Source: Micropterus salmoides (Eukaryota > Chordata > Actinopteri > Centrarchiformes > Centrarchidae). From it: 64,000 nt of DNA. Of this stretch, positions 1 through 10,783 are shown one piece after another. Positions within the stretch are counted from its first letter, which is position 1. Every line of letters starts with the position of its first letter. The notes beneath the pieces are model-generated. The model searched no databases. It saw nothing but the letters and a program-made list of their open reading frames with translations, and was not told the DNA's origin. The stretch lies in the NCBI RefSeq assembly GCF_014851395.1, contig NW_024041150.1, positions 5,322,891-5,386,890 of the forward strand, written 5' to 3'. The position numbers and the translations under genes are program-made.

Positions 1-1460
1 AAATCTTTACAGGACATTAACGGCACGTTTACTGACGCTCTTTACATCCCTGCATCAGTCACATGATTTCACTTCATTGTGAACCTGCGCAGGTTTAATT
101 TCCCAGCTTCAGAGTCAGAGCAGGAACTCTGTCTCCCCCTGCTGCTGATGCTCAGAAATCAGTTTACAAAAGACTCGTTGACCCGCAGCTGTCCTGCTCC
201 TGAGAATAAACCGTTTATTGTGCAGGCTTTTACACACACACACACACACACACTCTGGCAGCATGTACTGGGAAACACCACATACACACAGTCACCCACA
301 GATTCATTCAGACTGGTTATTCTTCCTCTCCTCCAACAAACCGACGACTTCTCTCTGCGCTGAAGCCGATGAACAATTGCTCTGTGAGTGTCTGTGTGGG
401 CCTGTTGTATATCTGTATGCAAATTGTTGATGGTACAACATCTCGATTGTTTGTGTTTGCATCATAACAAACGATATGTCTGGGTTGGCATTGTATAGTA
501 AAATTTTATTATCCAAGATGACCGCAAACAGCAGATCTCATCTAAATCAAATTCATCCCCAGCACCGCTCCATGTAATAAAGTTTTATTTCTGCTGACCC
601 TTTTTATGATTGTTGCGCTGTGTAATGACTGTTTTATTGTCTGCTATGTAGCAGAAGGGAGACTGAATTTCTATTAACAACCCTGCTGTAAAATGACTAA
701 ATTGCCATGAAATCTTATCACGTTCGTCACACGGTCTTCCTCAGAAGGTGGAGTTTTTGTCATGGGACTGTTTTTATTTTTTATTCTGAGTTCTTGTCCA
801 CATTGTCTTAAAAGACAAGATTGAAAGTTCACTCTTGACTTTTGAAGAAAAAGTCTTGTTACTAGCTCTGTTCAGCAGCTGATCTGGAATAGGTTCAGAA
901 ATATAAATAACTGTAGTTTATTTCGTATGTTACTATATTTTATTATACATTTATTTATCTGTTAAAGTTCTGTACGTGTAGCATGAAGGGAACTTTCTTT
1001 TTATTATACAACCTTGTATAATGATAAACAAACTAGCTTGAACCCTTGTAAAAATATAGACATTCAAACATCTACATTGCCATGACAACTGGGTAAACTG
1101 CTGAGGAAGATCATGTGACACAAATAATGGTCCTTTCGGTGAGTTGTTTTTATCAAATACATAAAACTGTGAAAAGTTAAAGTCAAATATACATATAAAT
1201 TCCAAATAAAACATTTATTACTGCCACTAATATTAATGAGGCTATATATAGTATTTAGTTAATGGTTCATTCAGTCATTTAAGATCGGCTTTCTGGGACT
1301 GACGAGACACTTTTGCTGTCTAGCACAGCAGTAGATACTAACTTATCTTCCAAAATAGACAGAAGACTTCAGGAATGTTCGAGCTTTTCAGAAACTCTTT
1401 CAGAAAGTTAGCTGGTGGAACGTAATCTGGCGGGGTTTCAGGTCTCTGTTTGTTTTGTAG
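1..1460. other. Probable intron of tbc1d12-type gene, no exon seen
   Basis: AT-rich, no convincing coding exon in either strand. The only distinct structure is a short (CA)n run at about 232-253. It precedes the first recognisable TBC1D12-type exon, so it is most simply read as intron of that gene. Confidence 0.5.
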
Positions 1461-1594
1461 TGTCCACAGGAGGAGCAGGAGCAGGTCTCAGATGGGTCCC
1501 CGGGTCCTCAGCGTCCCCCGGCTGCAGGGAGGAGGAAGAACCTGGAGTTTGAGCCTCTTTCCACCACAGCTCTCATCCTGGAGGACCGGCCAGC
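1461..1594 (+). CDS. tbc1d12: tbc1d12-type exon a
   Basis: Acceptor tttgttttgtag ends at 1460 and the donor gtgagt starts at 1595. It reads in phase 0 from TGT and encodes a Gln/Glu/Pro-rich linker followed by [19 protein letters not shown]. It ends after two bases of the Ala codon. Confidence 0.75.
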
Positions 1595-3277
1595 GTGAGT
1601 AGAAATCTCAAGCATCATCATCTTTCTCCGATCCAGTCTGCGAAAATGGGACTTTGGATTTAAATCGATTTCACATTTTGTTAATGATTTGATTCTTACT
1701 GCCGCAGGATCCTGACAAGATGTTTTTAATTGGGATGCAAACAAACCTTTATTTATTCAGGGAGCTTCACTGAGAGCAACCTCTCATTAGCAGGAAGGTC
1801 CTGATCACAATCACGCCGTTTATCACTCACACCTGGTTATTATTGTCGGCAAAGCGTTTTTTTCCAGTGTTTTTTTATTTTTTATTATTTAAACTATGCT
1901 ACAAACAGCAGCAGTGTGACAAGGTGCTTAGCATCTATTCTGTAGTGAGCGCTGCACATGTGGGGCGGGACAAAGACCAGCCATCACTTCCTATATATAG
2001 AAGTGCTAAATAACAACAACAACAACAACAACAATGGAGGAGATATGAACACTGCCGGTCTTTCTCTCAGTGGGTCTGTCCTCTCTCCCTACCTGCTTCA
2101 GCCGTCTCTTCATGCAGAGCGAGTGCTCAACCTTGTGCCTACATTTTTACGAGGCCTGCACAATTTGGAGAAAGTCATACTGCGATTATTGTGGACAATA
2201 CTGCGATTTGCGATCTAATGGTAACAAACGTTGTGGTTAAGTCCGCTTGCTTTGTTGTCAAGGAAAATGCACAATATATTAAAATTTTTAAATGTGTAAA
2301 GTTAAAAAAATAATTGTGCAATACTGTTTTTAAAATAATCTAATATTTTACCAAATATAAAAATAACATAACGCAATAAATTTTTATAACCTGTCCTGGT
2401 ATACTGTACGAGGAGCTGAGCACCATGTTGTGCCAGACCAAAGAGACTTTTAATATACTCCTCTGTTTTATTATTTATTTAAATATGTTTGATTTGTCAC
2501 CGGGCCGGACAGGGGGGCAGAAAGTGATGACGGAGGACACAAACAGACAGCACAGAGAAACACCTGCAAGAGAACGGGGATGACGGGGAGGGACCACCAG
2601 CCAAAAATTAATCTTAAATTAATCGCACCCTTTAGAGATTATGTCACATTGCAACTGTGAAAAGATGAATCGTGCAGCCCTTAAGCCCTCGGGGACTTAA
2701 CCGGGGACGCTCCTCAAAGTCCATGAGCGTGGAGATTGAGTGTGATTCAGCCGCTCTCGCACACACTGAGAGTCACTGTGTGTGGCCGAGCACCTGGCGG
2801 GAAGGCTGCTGACTGTTTCTCTGTCTCTCTGTCCTTTAGAAACCTACCTGCCAAATCTATGGAGGAAACTCAGAGACACAAAATGGAGTACGAGGAGATG
2901 GTGGCAGGAGCCAAGAGGAGAGGTGCGCACACACACAGAGCTAACTGTAACCAGTGTCTAAAATGACCTCTTTACCTCACTCGACCCAAAACAAACTGCA
3001 AAGAGTTTGTTGATAAGAACAATCTTTCCTGGTGGAAACATTTTTTAAGCAGAGCCATTGTTCTGCTTTGAGTTGATTGGCTCAGACAGATATGCAGTGG
3101 CCAGCAGGGACAAAGTCATTCAACAGGAAGACTAAATGTAAGCAAAGCGCTCAGTTTGTCGCCCTCTCTCTCTCTCTCAGAGATGAAGGAAGCCCAGAGG
3201 AAGAAGCGTCAGATGAAGGAGCGACACAGGCAGGAGGACAGCATCTCCAACGCCATGGTCGTCTGGAACAACGAGAT
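1461..3277 (+). CDS. tbc1d12: TBC1D12/TBC1D14-type Rab GAP, partial (three exons, cut by gap)
   Basis: Three exons (1461-1594, 2840-2922, 3181-3277) join in one frame. Their splice phases match: phase 2 between exons 1 and 2, phase 1 between exons 2 and 3. They encode the region just before the TBC domain, with the landmarks [19 protein letters not shown], a basic/acidic helix ([20 protein letters not shown]) and [11 protein letters not shown], after which the catalytic TBC domain should begin. Family knowledge: TBC1D12 and TBC1D14 act on recycling endosomes and autophagy traffic with Rab11. I favour TBC1D12 over its paralogue TBC1D14 from recalled sequence and because USP54 and MMRN2 are also on human 10q. 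N-terminal exons lie upstream of the window. All catalytic exons should lie in or beyond the N gap, and none is found after it. Confidence 0.78.
2153..2683. repeat. MITE-like repeat with related ends
   Basis: The left end (cctgcacaatttgg) and right end (gaatcgtgcagccc) look like degenerate inverted termini of the fish 'gctgcacgat' hAT-type MITE group. The interior is AT-rich and non-coding. An (AAC)n microsatellite lies just upstream at about 2012-2034. Confidence 0.4.
2840..2922 (+). CDS. tbc1d12: tbc1d12-type exon b
   Basis: Acceptor tcctttag ends at 2839. The donor gtgcgc at 2923 is followed at once by a CA run. The exon encodes [19 protein letters not shown] and then MVAGAKRR. It is 83 bp: one base completes the previous codon and one is left for the next. 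Confidence 0.82.
3181..3277 (+). CDS. tbc1d12: tbc1d12-type exon c, truncated by assembly gap
   Basis: The acceptor after a (CT)n tract ends at 3180. It encodes [20 protein letters not shown] and then [13 protein letters not shown], and runs directly into the N block. In the family this is followed by the LPNWE-type start of the TBC domain, which is not visible here. Confidence 0.82.
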
Positions 3278-3777
3278 NNNNNNNNNNNNNNNNNNNNNNN
3301 NNNNNNNNNNNNNNNNNNNNNNNNNNNNNNNNNNNNNNNNNNNNNNNNNNNNNNNNNNNNNNNNNNNNNNNNNNNNNNNNNNNNNNNNNNNNNNNNNNNN
3401 NNNNNNNNNNNNNNNNNNNNNNNNNNNNNNNNNNNNNNNNNNNNNNNNNNNNNNNNNNNNNNNNNNNNNNNNNNNNNNNNNNNNNNNNNNNNNNNNNNNN
3501 NNNNNNNNNNNNNNNNNNNNNNNNNNNNNNNNNNNNNNNNNNNNNNNNNNNNNNNNNNNNNNNNNNNNNNNNNNNNNNNNNNNNNNNNNNNNNNNNNNNN
3601 NNNNNNNNNNNNNNNNNNNNNNNNNNNNNNNNNNNNNNNNNNNNNNNNNNNNNNNNNNNNNNNNNNNNNNNNNNNNNNNNNNNNNNNNNNNNNNNNNNNN
3701 NNNNNNNNNNNNNNNNNNNNNNNNNNNNNNNNNNNNNNNNNNNNNNNNNNNNNNNNNNNNNNNNNNNNNNNNNNNNN
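3278..3777. other. Assembly gap, exactly 500 N
   Basis: A run of N with a round length of 500, typical of a scaffold gap of unknown size. It interrupts a tbc1d12-type exon. ORFs drawn through it are meaningless. Confidence 0.99.
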
Positions 3778-4379
3778 ACGAAAGACGTGTGATGGAAATG
3801 CCATTCGATTGTTGGCCACGCAGTTTCTACTACTACAAAGTTCTGCCTGGATATCATCATGGAGCGCCGTCACGGTCCGAAGCGCACACCAGCAGACTTT
3901 AGCGGGTCACGCGTACGAACGTGTCGTCTCGGGTATTAAAACATTTAATAAAGCAGGAATTTTGAAGGAGAAACTCTGCAGATCTTCTACTTTGCATTTG
4001 TTGCAAACATGCCAAAAACAAAGTTAGCCCATTGAAAAGGCCAGCAGCTTATGTTTACATGTATCTCCTTAAATTAACATCGTACATAAATAAAAAGGTC
4101 AATAAGCTGCCGAGAATAAATATGACATTATAATAATTTGCCAATTATTAATATATATTAAGTATTGTTGTTGTTATTTTTCATAGTATCACTTTCATAT
4201 TTTTATTGTAATTTTTCAATTATCTCTATAATAATGAAAATCAAGATCTGGTGAGTGTTTGCCTTCTGCTCCACGGGAGGTTCCTGTCCTCCCTGAGCTC
4301 GCCTCAGTTCCCCGTGTTACCGTCTGACAGGTGTACCGCCCATCTAACTCCCCACCTTCTGTTATTAACTGTTGCAGTA
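3778..4379. other. Non-coding DNA after gap
   Basis: No exon is recognisable. The sequence right after the gap does not continue the TBC domain. The region is AT-rich from about 4060 onward. Confidence 0.4.
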
Positions 4380-4665
4380 CTTTTTTAATTTTATTTATTT
4401 AAAAGGGACAGTGCATATTAATAATAATTAATGGACATCTTAGCGTCTGTAGTCCCTCGGCAAGTACAAGGTAACACAGCTAAACAATTAAACACAATTT
4501 AAGAGACACCACAATTTTCAACGTAATATAATCAAAGACACCACAGTTCTGTAGACAGGGTTATGTAAATTAAAGTGCTGTTTATGCAGTGAAGTACAAT
4601 TTAATTATGTAAGTGCTACTCAGTGCAGTAAAGTAAACAATACAACAGTAAACAAACCCATACAC
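4380..4665 (-). mobile_element. Possible LINE 3' UTR fragment (antisense)
   Basis: AT-rich sequence with the string 'aaagggacagtgcatattaa' and 'ctgtagtccctcggcaag', which resembles 3' parts of common fish LINEs. It lies on the other side of the Tc1 element from the RT fragment at 5730-6245, so the Tc1 copy may have landed inside this LINE. Confidence 0.35.
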
Positions 4666-4668
4666 GTA

Positions 4669-5733
4669 CAGTTGTGCTCATAAGTTTGCATACCCTGGCA
4701 GAATTTTTTAATTTTGAAAATATGACTCATCATGCAAAATAACTGTCTTTGATTCAAGGACAGTGATTGAATGAAGAAATTTCTTTTTACACAGTTGTTT
4801 TGCTGCTTTTTAAGCAATAATGATACCAGAAATAACCAAATGGCCTTATCAAAAGTTTACATACCCTTGAATGTCTGGCCTTGTTACGGACACACAAAGT
4901 GACACACACAGGTGAAAATGGCAATTAAAGGTTATTTCCCGCACCTGTGGCTCTGTAAATTGCAATTACTGTCTGTGTATAAATAGTCCATGAGTTTATG
5001 GATGCACTGAGCAGGCTAGATACTGAGCTATGGGGAGCAGAAAAGAACTGTCAAAGACCTGCGTAACAAGGTATTGGAACTTTGTAAAGATGGAAAGGAT
5101 ATAAAAAAGATATACAAAGCTTTGCAAATGCCAGTCAGTACTGTTCAATCACTTATTAAGAAGTGGAAATTTCTTGGATCTCTCGATGCCAAGCCAAGTC
5201 AGGTAGACCGAGAAATTTCAGCCACAGCTGGAAGAAGAATTGTTCGGGATACAAAGAAGAAAATGAGCTGCATGGTCGAGTGTGCCAATACCACAAAATA
5301 GCCGGTTACAATATGCCCGAAAACACCTTGACACGCCTCACAGCTTCTGGCACACTGTTATGTGGAGTGACGAGACCAAAATAGAGCTTTATGGTCACAA
5401 CGATCAGCGTTATGTTTGGAGAGGGGGTCAACAAGGCCTATAGTGAACAGAATACCATCCCCACTGTGAAGCATGGTGGTGGCTCACTGATGTTTTGAGA
5501 GTGTGTGAGCTCTAAAGGCACAGGAAGTCTTGGGAAAATTGAGGGCAAGATGAATTCAGCATGTTATCAGAAAATACTGGCAGACAATTTGCATTATTCT
5601 GCACAGAAGCTGCGCATGGGCGCTCTTGGACTTTCCAGCATGATAATGACCCTAAGCACAAGGCCAAGTTGACCCTCCAGTGGTTACAGCAGAAGAAGGT
5701 GAAGGTTCTGGAGTGGCCATCACAGTCTTTGAA
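4669..5733 (+). mobile_element. Tc1/mariner-type DNA transposon, degenerate, 3' truncated
   Basis: The element starts right after a TA dinucleotide (4667-4668) with cagttgtgctcataagtttg. A related inner direct repeat (cttatcaaaagtttacatac) lies at about 4846, which is the IR/DR layout of Sleeping Beauty-like Tc1 elements. Transposase remnants follow on the + strand: an HTH region at 5074-5250 (LCKDGKDIKKIYKALQMPVS), a DETK-containing segment near 5372 (catalytic Asp region) and [19 protein letters not shown] at about 5632. Stops and frameshifts break the frame. Similarity stops right after EWPSQS, before the expected catalytic Glu, and no right inverted repeat is present. It is dead for autonomous transposition. 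Confidence 0.85.
5074..5733 (+). pseudogene. Broken Tc1-type transposase
   Basis: Pieces in different frames give an N-terminal HTH domain, a GRP(R)-like linker region around 5200-5300, a DE-containing patch (WSDETKIELYGHNDQRYVW near 5368) and the DNDPKH block with EWPSQS at 5632-5730. Several stop codons and frame changes separate them. The part with the last DDE residue is missing. Confidence 0.8.
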
Positions 5734-6245
5734 GATTTTTAAGGCTTGTTTGAAAAGTGACTATTGGTTTGAGTGTTGTGGCATTTATAAGTGACCAGTT
5801 TGTAAAACAGTATTCAATATGAGAAAAGATCATTGAATGAAGAAACTTTCTGGCTGCATTGCCTGAGAGTGATGGTCTGATATGTCTAAAGTTGATTTTT
5901 AAAGGACTGTGTGGGATCTTGTAAAACGCCAAGGTACGTGAATTCGTTTACAATCTCTAGTTCTTCTTTCAGGAATACATTTGAGTGTGTCCTTTCAGTC
6001 GGCCGTTTAGAAAAACATCATACAAACAGTTTTTTCAAGTAGTAGAGTTCAATAGTAGACATGATTTTGTGAGATTGTGAGGCTTCTTGATCAGTTTTGG
6101 CACGTGTAAAGATTACTGTGTCGTCTGCATACAATAAGATATTTATGTTTTGGCATACTATAGGCAGACCATTGAAACATAAAGAGAACAGAATTGGTCC
6201 TAGTATGGAGCCTTGGGGGACTCCTACTGGACATTTGAGGTGAGG
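5730..6245 (-). mobile_element. LINE reverse-transcriptase fragment (non-LTR)
   Basis: On the minus strand the translation shows RT blocks in order: SRSPRGSILGPILFSL near 6230-6180, ILLYADDTVIFT near 6150-6110 with the YADD catalytic box, and a C-terminal part including NFRHIRPSLSGNAARKF and [12 protein letters not shown] at 5932-5760. There are frame breaks between blocks. It abuts the truncated Tc1 sequence at about 5730, so this is a composite of two broken elements. It resembles jockey/L2-type fish LINEs; the clade is not certain. Confidence 0.78.
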
Positions 6246-6801
6246 AGGTTTAATATTGTCGACAAAGACAATAATAAATTTCCATTTATTTCCTTAATGT
6301 GTTTATTGAATGTACCAAACGCCAAGGCAAGCTGGCAAACAGAGGAGACCCACCTGGTGGTGGAAAATATCCTTATAAACATGAAAATATATAAATAATT
6401 ATAATACATATAATAGCCCAGTTATGTTAATTATTTAAAATGACATAATACAATAGTAGCTTCCTGCGATTGGTTTGAATGGTGTTCACACCAGAAATTA
6501 ACCGCTCCAGAGTTCACATGATCCGAGACCACCTCTTCAAGGCGGACCTGAGTTCGAGTCCAGCGATCATACCAACCCAAACGAAACCCGAAACCAAGGG
6601 GTTAAACGCTCCAGGGTTCAGTTCACCTGGACTAATCAAGGCTGGTGTGAACGCACCCTAAGACATAAGAGAAGAGGAGGACAGGTGAGCAGCTGACTTT
6701 ATATGCTGCTGGGTAGTTTGGGGGTTTCCCCCCGGGGATCAATAAAGTTTATCTAACTTTTCTTTGTATTCACATATTTTCCTCCGCCCGTGTCCTCTCA
6801 G

Positions 6802-7014
6802 GTGGGTCAGGGCTGCGCGACGGCGCTCGCTCTGCTCTTCGATAAGGACCAGAGTGTGAAGTTCGTCCTGGACCGGGACCTGGTGGAGGGAGGCCACGAC
6901 ATGGTCTACTTCCATCCCATGACCAACGCCGCCACCACAGGGCTCCGACCAGACGACCTGCTGCGGTTCCTCAAAGCGACGGGACACGAACCCGTCCTGG
7001 AGAGCTTCGAGTAG
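6802..7014 (+). CDS. prorsd1: prorsd1 last exon (ProX/YbaK-type tRNA deacylase domain)
   Basis: The acceptor tcctctcag ends at 6801. The exon opens in phase 0 with VGQGCATALALLFDKDQ, continues with KFVLDRDLVEGG, VYFHPMTNAATTGLRPDDLL and RFLKATGHEPVLESFE, and ends at TAG. These are the C-terminal half of the prolyl-tRNA synthetase-associated (ProXp/YbaK) domain. The FHP-TN-TT and RF-ATGHEP blocks are family hallmarks. Family role: hydrolysis of mischarged aminoacyl-tRNA in trans. The vertebrate protein is about 170 residues, so roughly 100 N-terminal residues are missing. No 5' exon is visible between the gap at 3278-3777 and this exon. AATAAA follows at about 7133. Confidence 0.88.
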   Translation: MGQGCATALALLFDKDQSVKFVLDRDLVEGGHDMVYFHPMTNAATTGLRPDDLLRFLKATGHEPVLESFE

Positions 7015-7132
7015 GACTGGACGGAACCTGGACCTCAACCAGGGACGCCAACGCTGGACCCGAACAGCATGCGGGGATTAATGTGGGACAAAAAGGAACA
7101 TGCAGAACGAACTTATTCTGCTTCAAAGATTT

Positions 7133-7138
7133 AATAAA
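7133..7138 (+). promoter_or_regulatory. Poly(A) signal for prorsd1
   Basis: A canonical AATAAA about 120 bp after the prorsd1 stop codon. It is the first such hexamer downstream. Confidence 0.6.
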
Positions 7139-7189
7139 TGATCAAATGAAACGCACGGCCTTCATAAGAACATGAAGAGAAGAGACGCT

Positions 7190-7422
7190 GAGCTGAAACG
7201 ATTTATCGATTCGTTTTCAACTGTTAAATTAATCGCCAGCTTTTTGGGTAATTGATAAATTAGTTATTTCCTGGTTTCTTTGCTCCTCTGTGACAGTAAA
7301 CTGAACATATTTGGGTTTTGGGAAACACTCATTGACCTTTTTCTCCATTTTATAGATCAAACAACTAATTGATTAATCAAGAAATTCATGAACAATAAAA
7401 AACAATGGTTATTTGCAGCCCT
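7190..7422. repeat. hAT-type MITE ('agctgaaacgatt' family)
   Basis: It starts agctgaaacgatttatcgat and ends atttgcagccct. The interior carries the familiar gattaatcaa / cgattaat pattern of a very common teleost MITE. Fragments of the same family occur at about 25845-26110, 35765-35915 and 36850-37025. Confidence 0.6.
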
Positions 7423-8270
7423 CAGCATGCTGAACAGTTCTGATTCAAATCAGAAAGGGAACATTTTACTGGTCTGAAAACAATCATTTTTACTTTGGTA
7501 GAATTGTCAGAATTTGAAATGCTTAAGATATATTTAGAGAGGATTATTTATTTTAGTTTGTCGACCGGAAATCTGTTTGTTTCTCTCTGTTACTTTGTGG
7601 AGATCATGTCTGTTTTATTAAGACTGTTGCTTTTACATCTTTGAGCTCCGTGAATAAATGTCTTGTCCCTGATCATTTTCATCCATCGGCTTTTGATTGA
7701 TTTCCTCCTCCTCTCCACGCACAGAGTTTTTATGGAAATCTACTTACAAGACTAGAAACTTGTCACAGTAAATGATTAATCAACCTTTCGACAAAATAAT
7801 AAAGCAATATTATGTAGGATAATGTGTTTTTGTGTGATTTGGAGCCCCAGTCAGTAACTCTAATAACTTCTTGATTCACTAAATAACCGGGTATACTGTG
7901 ACAAAATAAATCTACCTGCCTACACAGTTTCTTCCTGGCTTTCCGTTCTCTCCCTGTGAACGTGACAAAAGAGGAGGGAAGACTAAATCATGACTCAGCG
8001 GGGATGATATTACAGGAGAAAAGTTGATCTACAGGAGAAACAGATCTGTGAGCTGCACTGACTTACATCGTGTTAGAGGTTTATAGTTTTGACACCTGAA
8101 TTCTGTTTCCCTTTACATTACTAAAAAAACATGCACACCATAAATTGGTTGCTCCAGCATTGAAAATTTCTCCAAAATCCCACAACTTTTCAACGTACTT
8201 GTACTTGAGTTAAATTACTTACCGCCACAGCTCTCAAGTCCGGTCCAACTCCAACCACTGTGACCTCGGT
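7423..8270. other. Non-coding intergenic DNA
   Basis: AT-rich, no exon or repeat with clear borders recognised. Confidence 0.4.
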
Positions 8271-8540
8271 GCTAAACGCTTGTCCTGGGGGTGGCGCTAG
8301 AGGGCTAATCATCTCGGCCCCAAAGGTGTCCAGATAATTGTGGTTTTATTTTGAAAGGACCGCCGGAAGTGCTTGCTTGCCCCTCGGCGTCGGGTCCAGC
8401 AGAGTGTGCGGGTGAGCAGCTGATTACTGACGGTGACGCAGCGTTAAGCACAGCTGCGGGCTTACTGCGCGCGTGTGCGTGTGTTTTGCTTCCCGTATGC
8501 AAGATGATGGTGCACGTGCACGTCGCATCCATCCATCTTT
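8271..8540 (+). promoter_or_regulatory. Candidate promoter / first non-coding exon
   Basis: A CpG-richer patch in an AT-rich neighbourhood. It holds an ETS-like core ccggaagt (about 8362-8369), followed by gcagagtgtgcgg and a possible donor gtgagc at about 8411. No long ORF starts here. It could be a TSS for usp54 or an unseen gene. The assignment is weak. Confidence 0.25.
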
Positions 8541-8695
8541 CCTGCTGCTGTGAAACTGAAGCTGCTGTTTCAGATGCAGTCAGGCAGAGTTTTCTCCTGT
8601 GTTGTCAGTGTTTCCTGTCAGGACGCTGCTGTTTTGTTGTTTCTGTTTCTGACTAAATGACTTCAGTGCTGCTAATGCTTAACATCTTAAAAAAT

Positions 8696-9597
8696 GTGTA
8701 CATATGTATTTACTGTACATATGTATTTATGTATTTACTGTACATATGTATATGTATTTATGTATTTACTATACATATACATATGTATTTACTGTACATA
8801 TGTATTTATGTATTTACTGTACATATGTATATGTATTTATGTATTTACTGTACATATGTATTTATGTATTTACTATACATATACATATGTATTTACTGTA
8901 AATATGTATTTACTGTACATATGTATATGTATATGTATTTACTGTACATATGTATATGTATTTATGTATGTACTGTACATATGTATTTATGTATTTACTA
9001 TACATATACATATGTATTTACTGTAAATATGTATTTACTGTACATATGTATATGTATATGTATTTACTGTACATATGTATATGTATTTATGTATGTACTG
9101 TACATATGTATTTATGTATTTACTGTACATATGTATATGTATTTATGTATTTACTATACATATACATATGTATTTACTGTACATATGTATTTATGTATTT
9201 ACTGTACATATGTATATGTATTTATGTATTTACTATACATATACATATGTATTTACTGTACATATGTATTTATGTATTTACTGTACATATGTATTTATGT
9301 ATTTACTATACATATACATATGTATTTACTGTAAATATGTATTTACTGTACATATGTATATGTATATATGTATTTACTGTACATATGTATATGTATTTAT
9401 GTATGTACTGTACATATGTATTTATGTATTTACTATACATATACATATGTATTTACTGTAAATATGTATTTACTGTACATATGTATATGTATATGTATTT
9501 ACTGTACATATGTATATGTATTTTCTGTACATATGTATTTACTGTACATATATTTGTATTTACTGTAAATATATACGTATTTACTGTACATATGTAT
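8696..9597. repeat. AT-rich minisatellite, about 0.9 kb
   Basis: Tandem array built from variants of tatttactgtacatatgtat, mixed with tatatg and tttatg fillers. Larger blocks recur, for example tatacatatacatatg followed by ttactgtaaatatg at about 8874, 8999, 9308 and 9436, which gives a higher-order period near 125 bp. It is rich in the self-complementary words tgtaca and catatg. The long open frames through it have no coding signal. Confidence 0.95.
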
Positions 9598-9600
9598 GGC

Positions 9601-9665
9601 ACATTTCAACAACAAGGTAATTCAAAGTGCTTTACATAAAACATAAAAGCAACAGGGAAATATAA
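9601..9665. repeat. LINE-tail-like fragment
   Basis: The string ttcaaagtgctttacataaa, flanked by gcacatttcaacaaca, is a widespread fish L2-related tail sequence. Only about 65 bp are preserved, next to the minisatellite. Confidence 0.45.
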
Positions 9666-10499
9666 AAACGCATGTATTTATTGTACATATGTTTACTATA
9701 GTATGGAAAGGATTAAGCTATGGTCAAATAAAACTACACTTTTATATATTTATTGTTTATATTTTTTGATAAACATTTTTTATATTGCAGACTTTTTAAA
9801 TTGGGTATTTTTTTATAATATTAATTTGTTTGATTATGTTCATGTTACGGATTCTAAATAAAACTATTATGTAGGCCTACACACATACAAGTTAAAAAGT
9901 ATTTGTGTGTTCAATCAACACACACACACACACACATATATCTACATGTATATATTTTATTTCTTATACTTTTAACATGTTTGTCATAAGTCCAGTGCAA
10001 TACTGAGTCACTGGAGTACTATTTGAGGTTTGTTTTTTTTAAAGTTATTGAATTTAAAAAATGTGAAATGTTGTCTTGAAAATAACTCACAAGCATCCAA
10101 GCGCTCTCTCTGTCTCTCTCTCTGTGAAGCTCTCTCTGTCTCTCTCTGCATTTCTAATGAGTGTCTATTGTTGTGTAAAATTAGCAAATGAATAAACCCA
10201 GTTCCCAGGCATTCTTTCACACGCTGTGTGTGTGTTGTACAAAGACATTTTGTTGGGAACATGCATGAAACAGAGCATTAGCTGCCACTGAGCAAGGCGC
10301 TGACCTTACTTTTAAACATTATATTTAATGCCGTCGTACGAGAGTGGCAAATTCATATCTGTTCCCCAGAGTTGAGTTAAATAAAACAATGAGAGATCAA
10401 ACGTCCTGCGAACAGACAGTCGCATGATGATCGATCCCCACAGCAGCCTGCAGAGCCAAGTCCCATATCAGGCTCTGTCGTCTGCGAAGTCCTGCTTTC
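9666..10499. other. Non-coding intergenic DNA with short microsatellites
   Basis: AT-rich. It holds a (CA)n run at about 9917-9937 and interrupted CTCT runs at about 10100-10150. No exon recognised. Confidence 0.4.
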
Positions 10500-10685
10500 A
10501 AGACTGAAACTCACCTGCATATGCTATCCAGCAGCCAGCAGGGGGCGACTCCACTGGCTGCAGAAAGAAGTGTGGTTGTATAGAAGTCTATGAGAAAATG
10601 TTTCTACTTGTCATCTGATTTATTACCTCAGTAAACACTTTCCTGATGAGTTTATGGTCTCAGTTATTAGTTTCAAGTCTCAGAC
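10500..10685 (+). repeat. Dispersed repeat family A, copy 1
   Basis: Shares long near-identical stretches, such as agcagccagcagggggcgac and tttcctgatgagtttatggt, with 21170-21700 (same direction) and with 58770-59200 (reverse). This is a typical teleost SINE/MITE-like sequence. Confidence 0.8.
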
Positions 10686-10710
10686 CTCTGACCTTTCTAT
10701 GGTGATACAG

Positions 10711-10783
10711 GGGGGAGAGAGAGAGAGAGAGAGCAGCTTCTTCTGTGTTTACTGTCCTCTCTCTCTCTCTCTCTCTCTCTCCA
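10711..10783. repeat. (GA)n ... (CT)n inverted simple repeat
   Basis: A (GA)n run and a (CT)n run are separated by about 30 bp (agcagcttcttctgtgttta in the loop). The arms are complementary and can form a hairpin of roughly 18-20 bp. Confidence 0.85.

Noticed and set aside
3077..4027. ORFs running through the N block, also at 24483-25353
   Set aside because: Unknown bases cannot support a reading frame. The flanks do not form one gene in those frames.
8657..9639. Long + strand ORFs (up to 229 codons) rich in Tyr, Cys, Ile and Val
   Set aside because: They are translations of the AT-rich minisatellite. They are open because the unit rarely forms stop codons.
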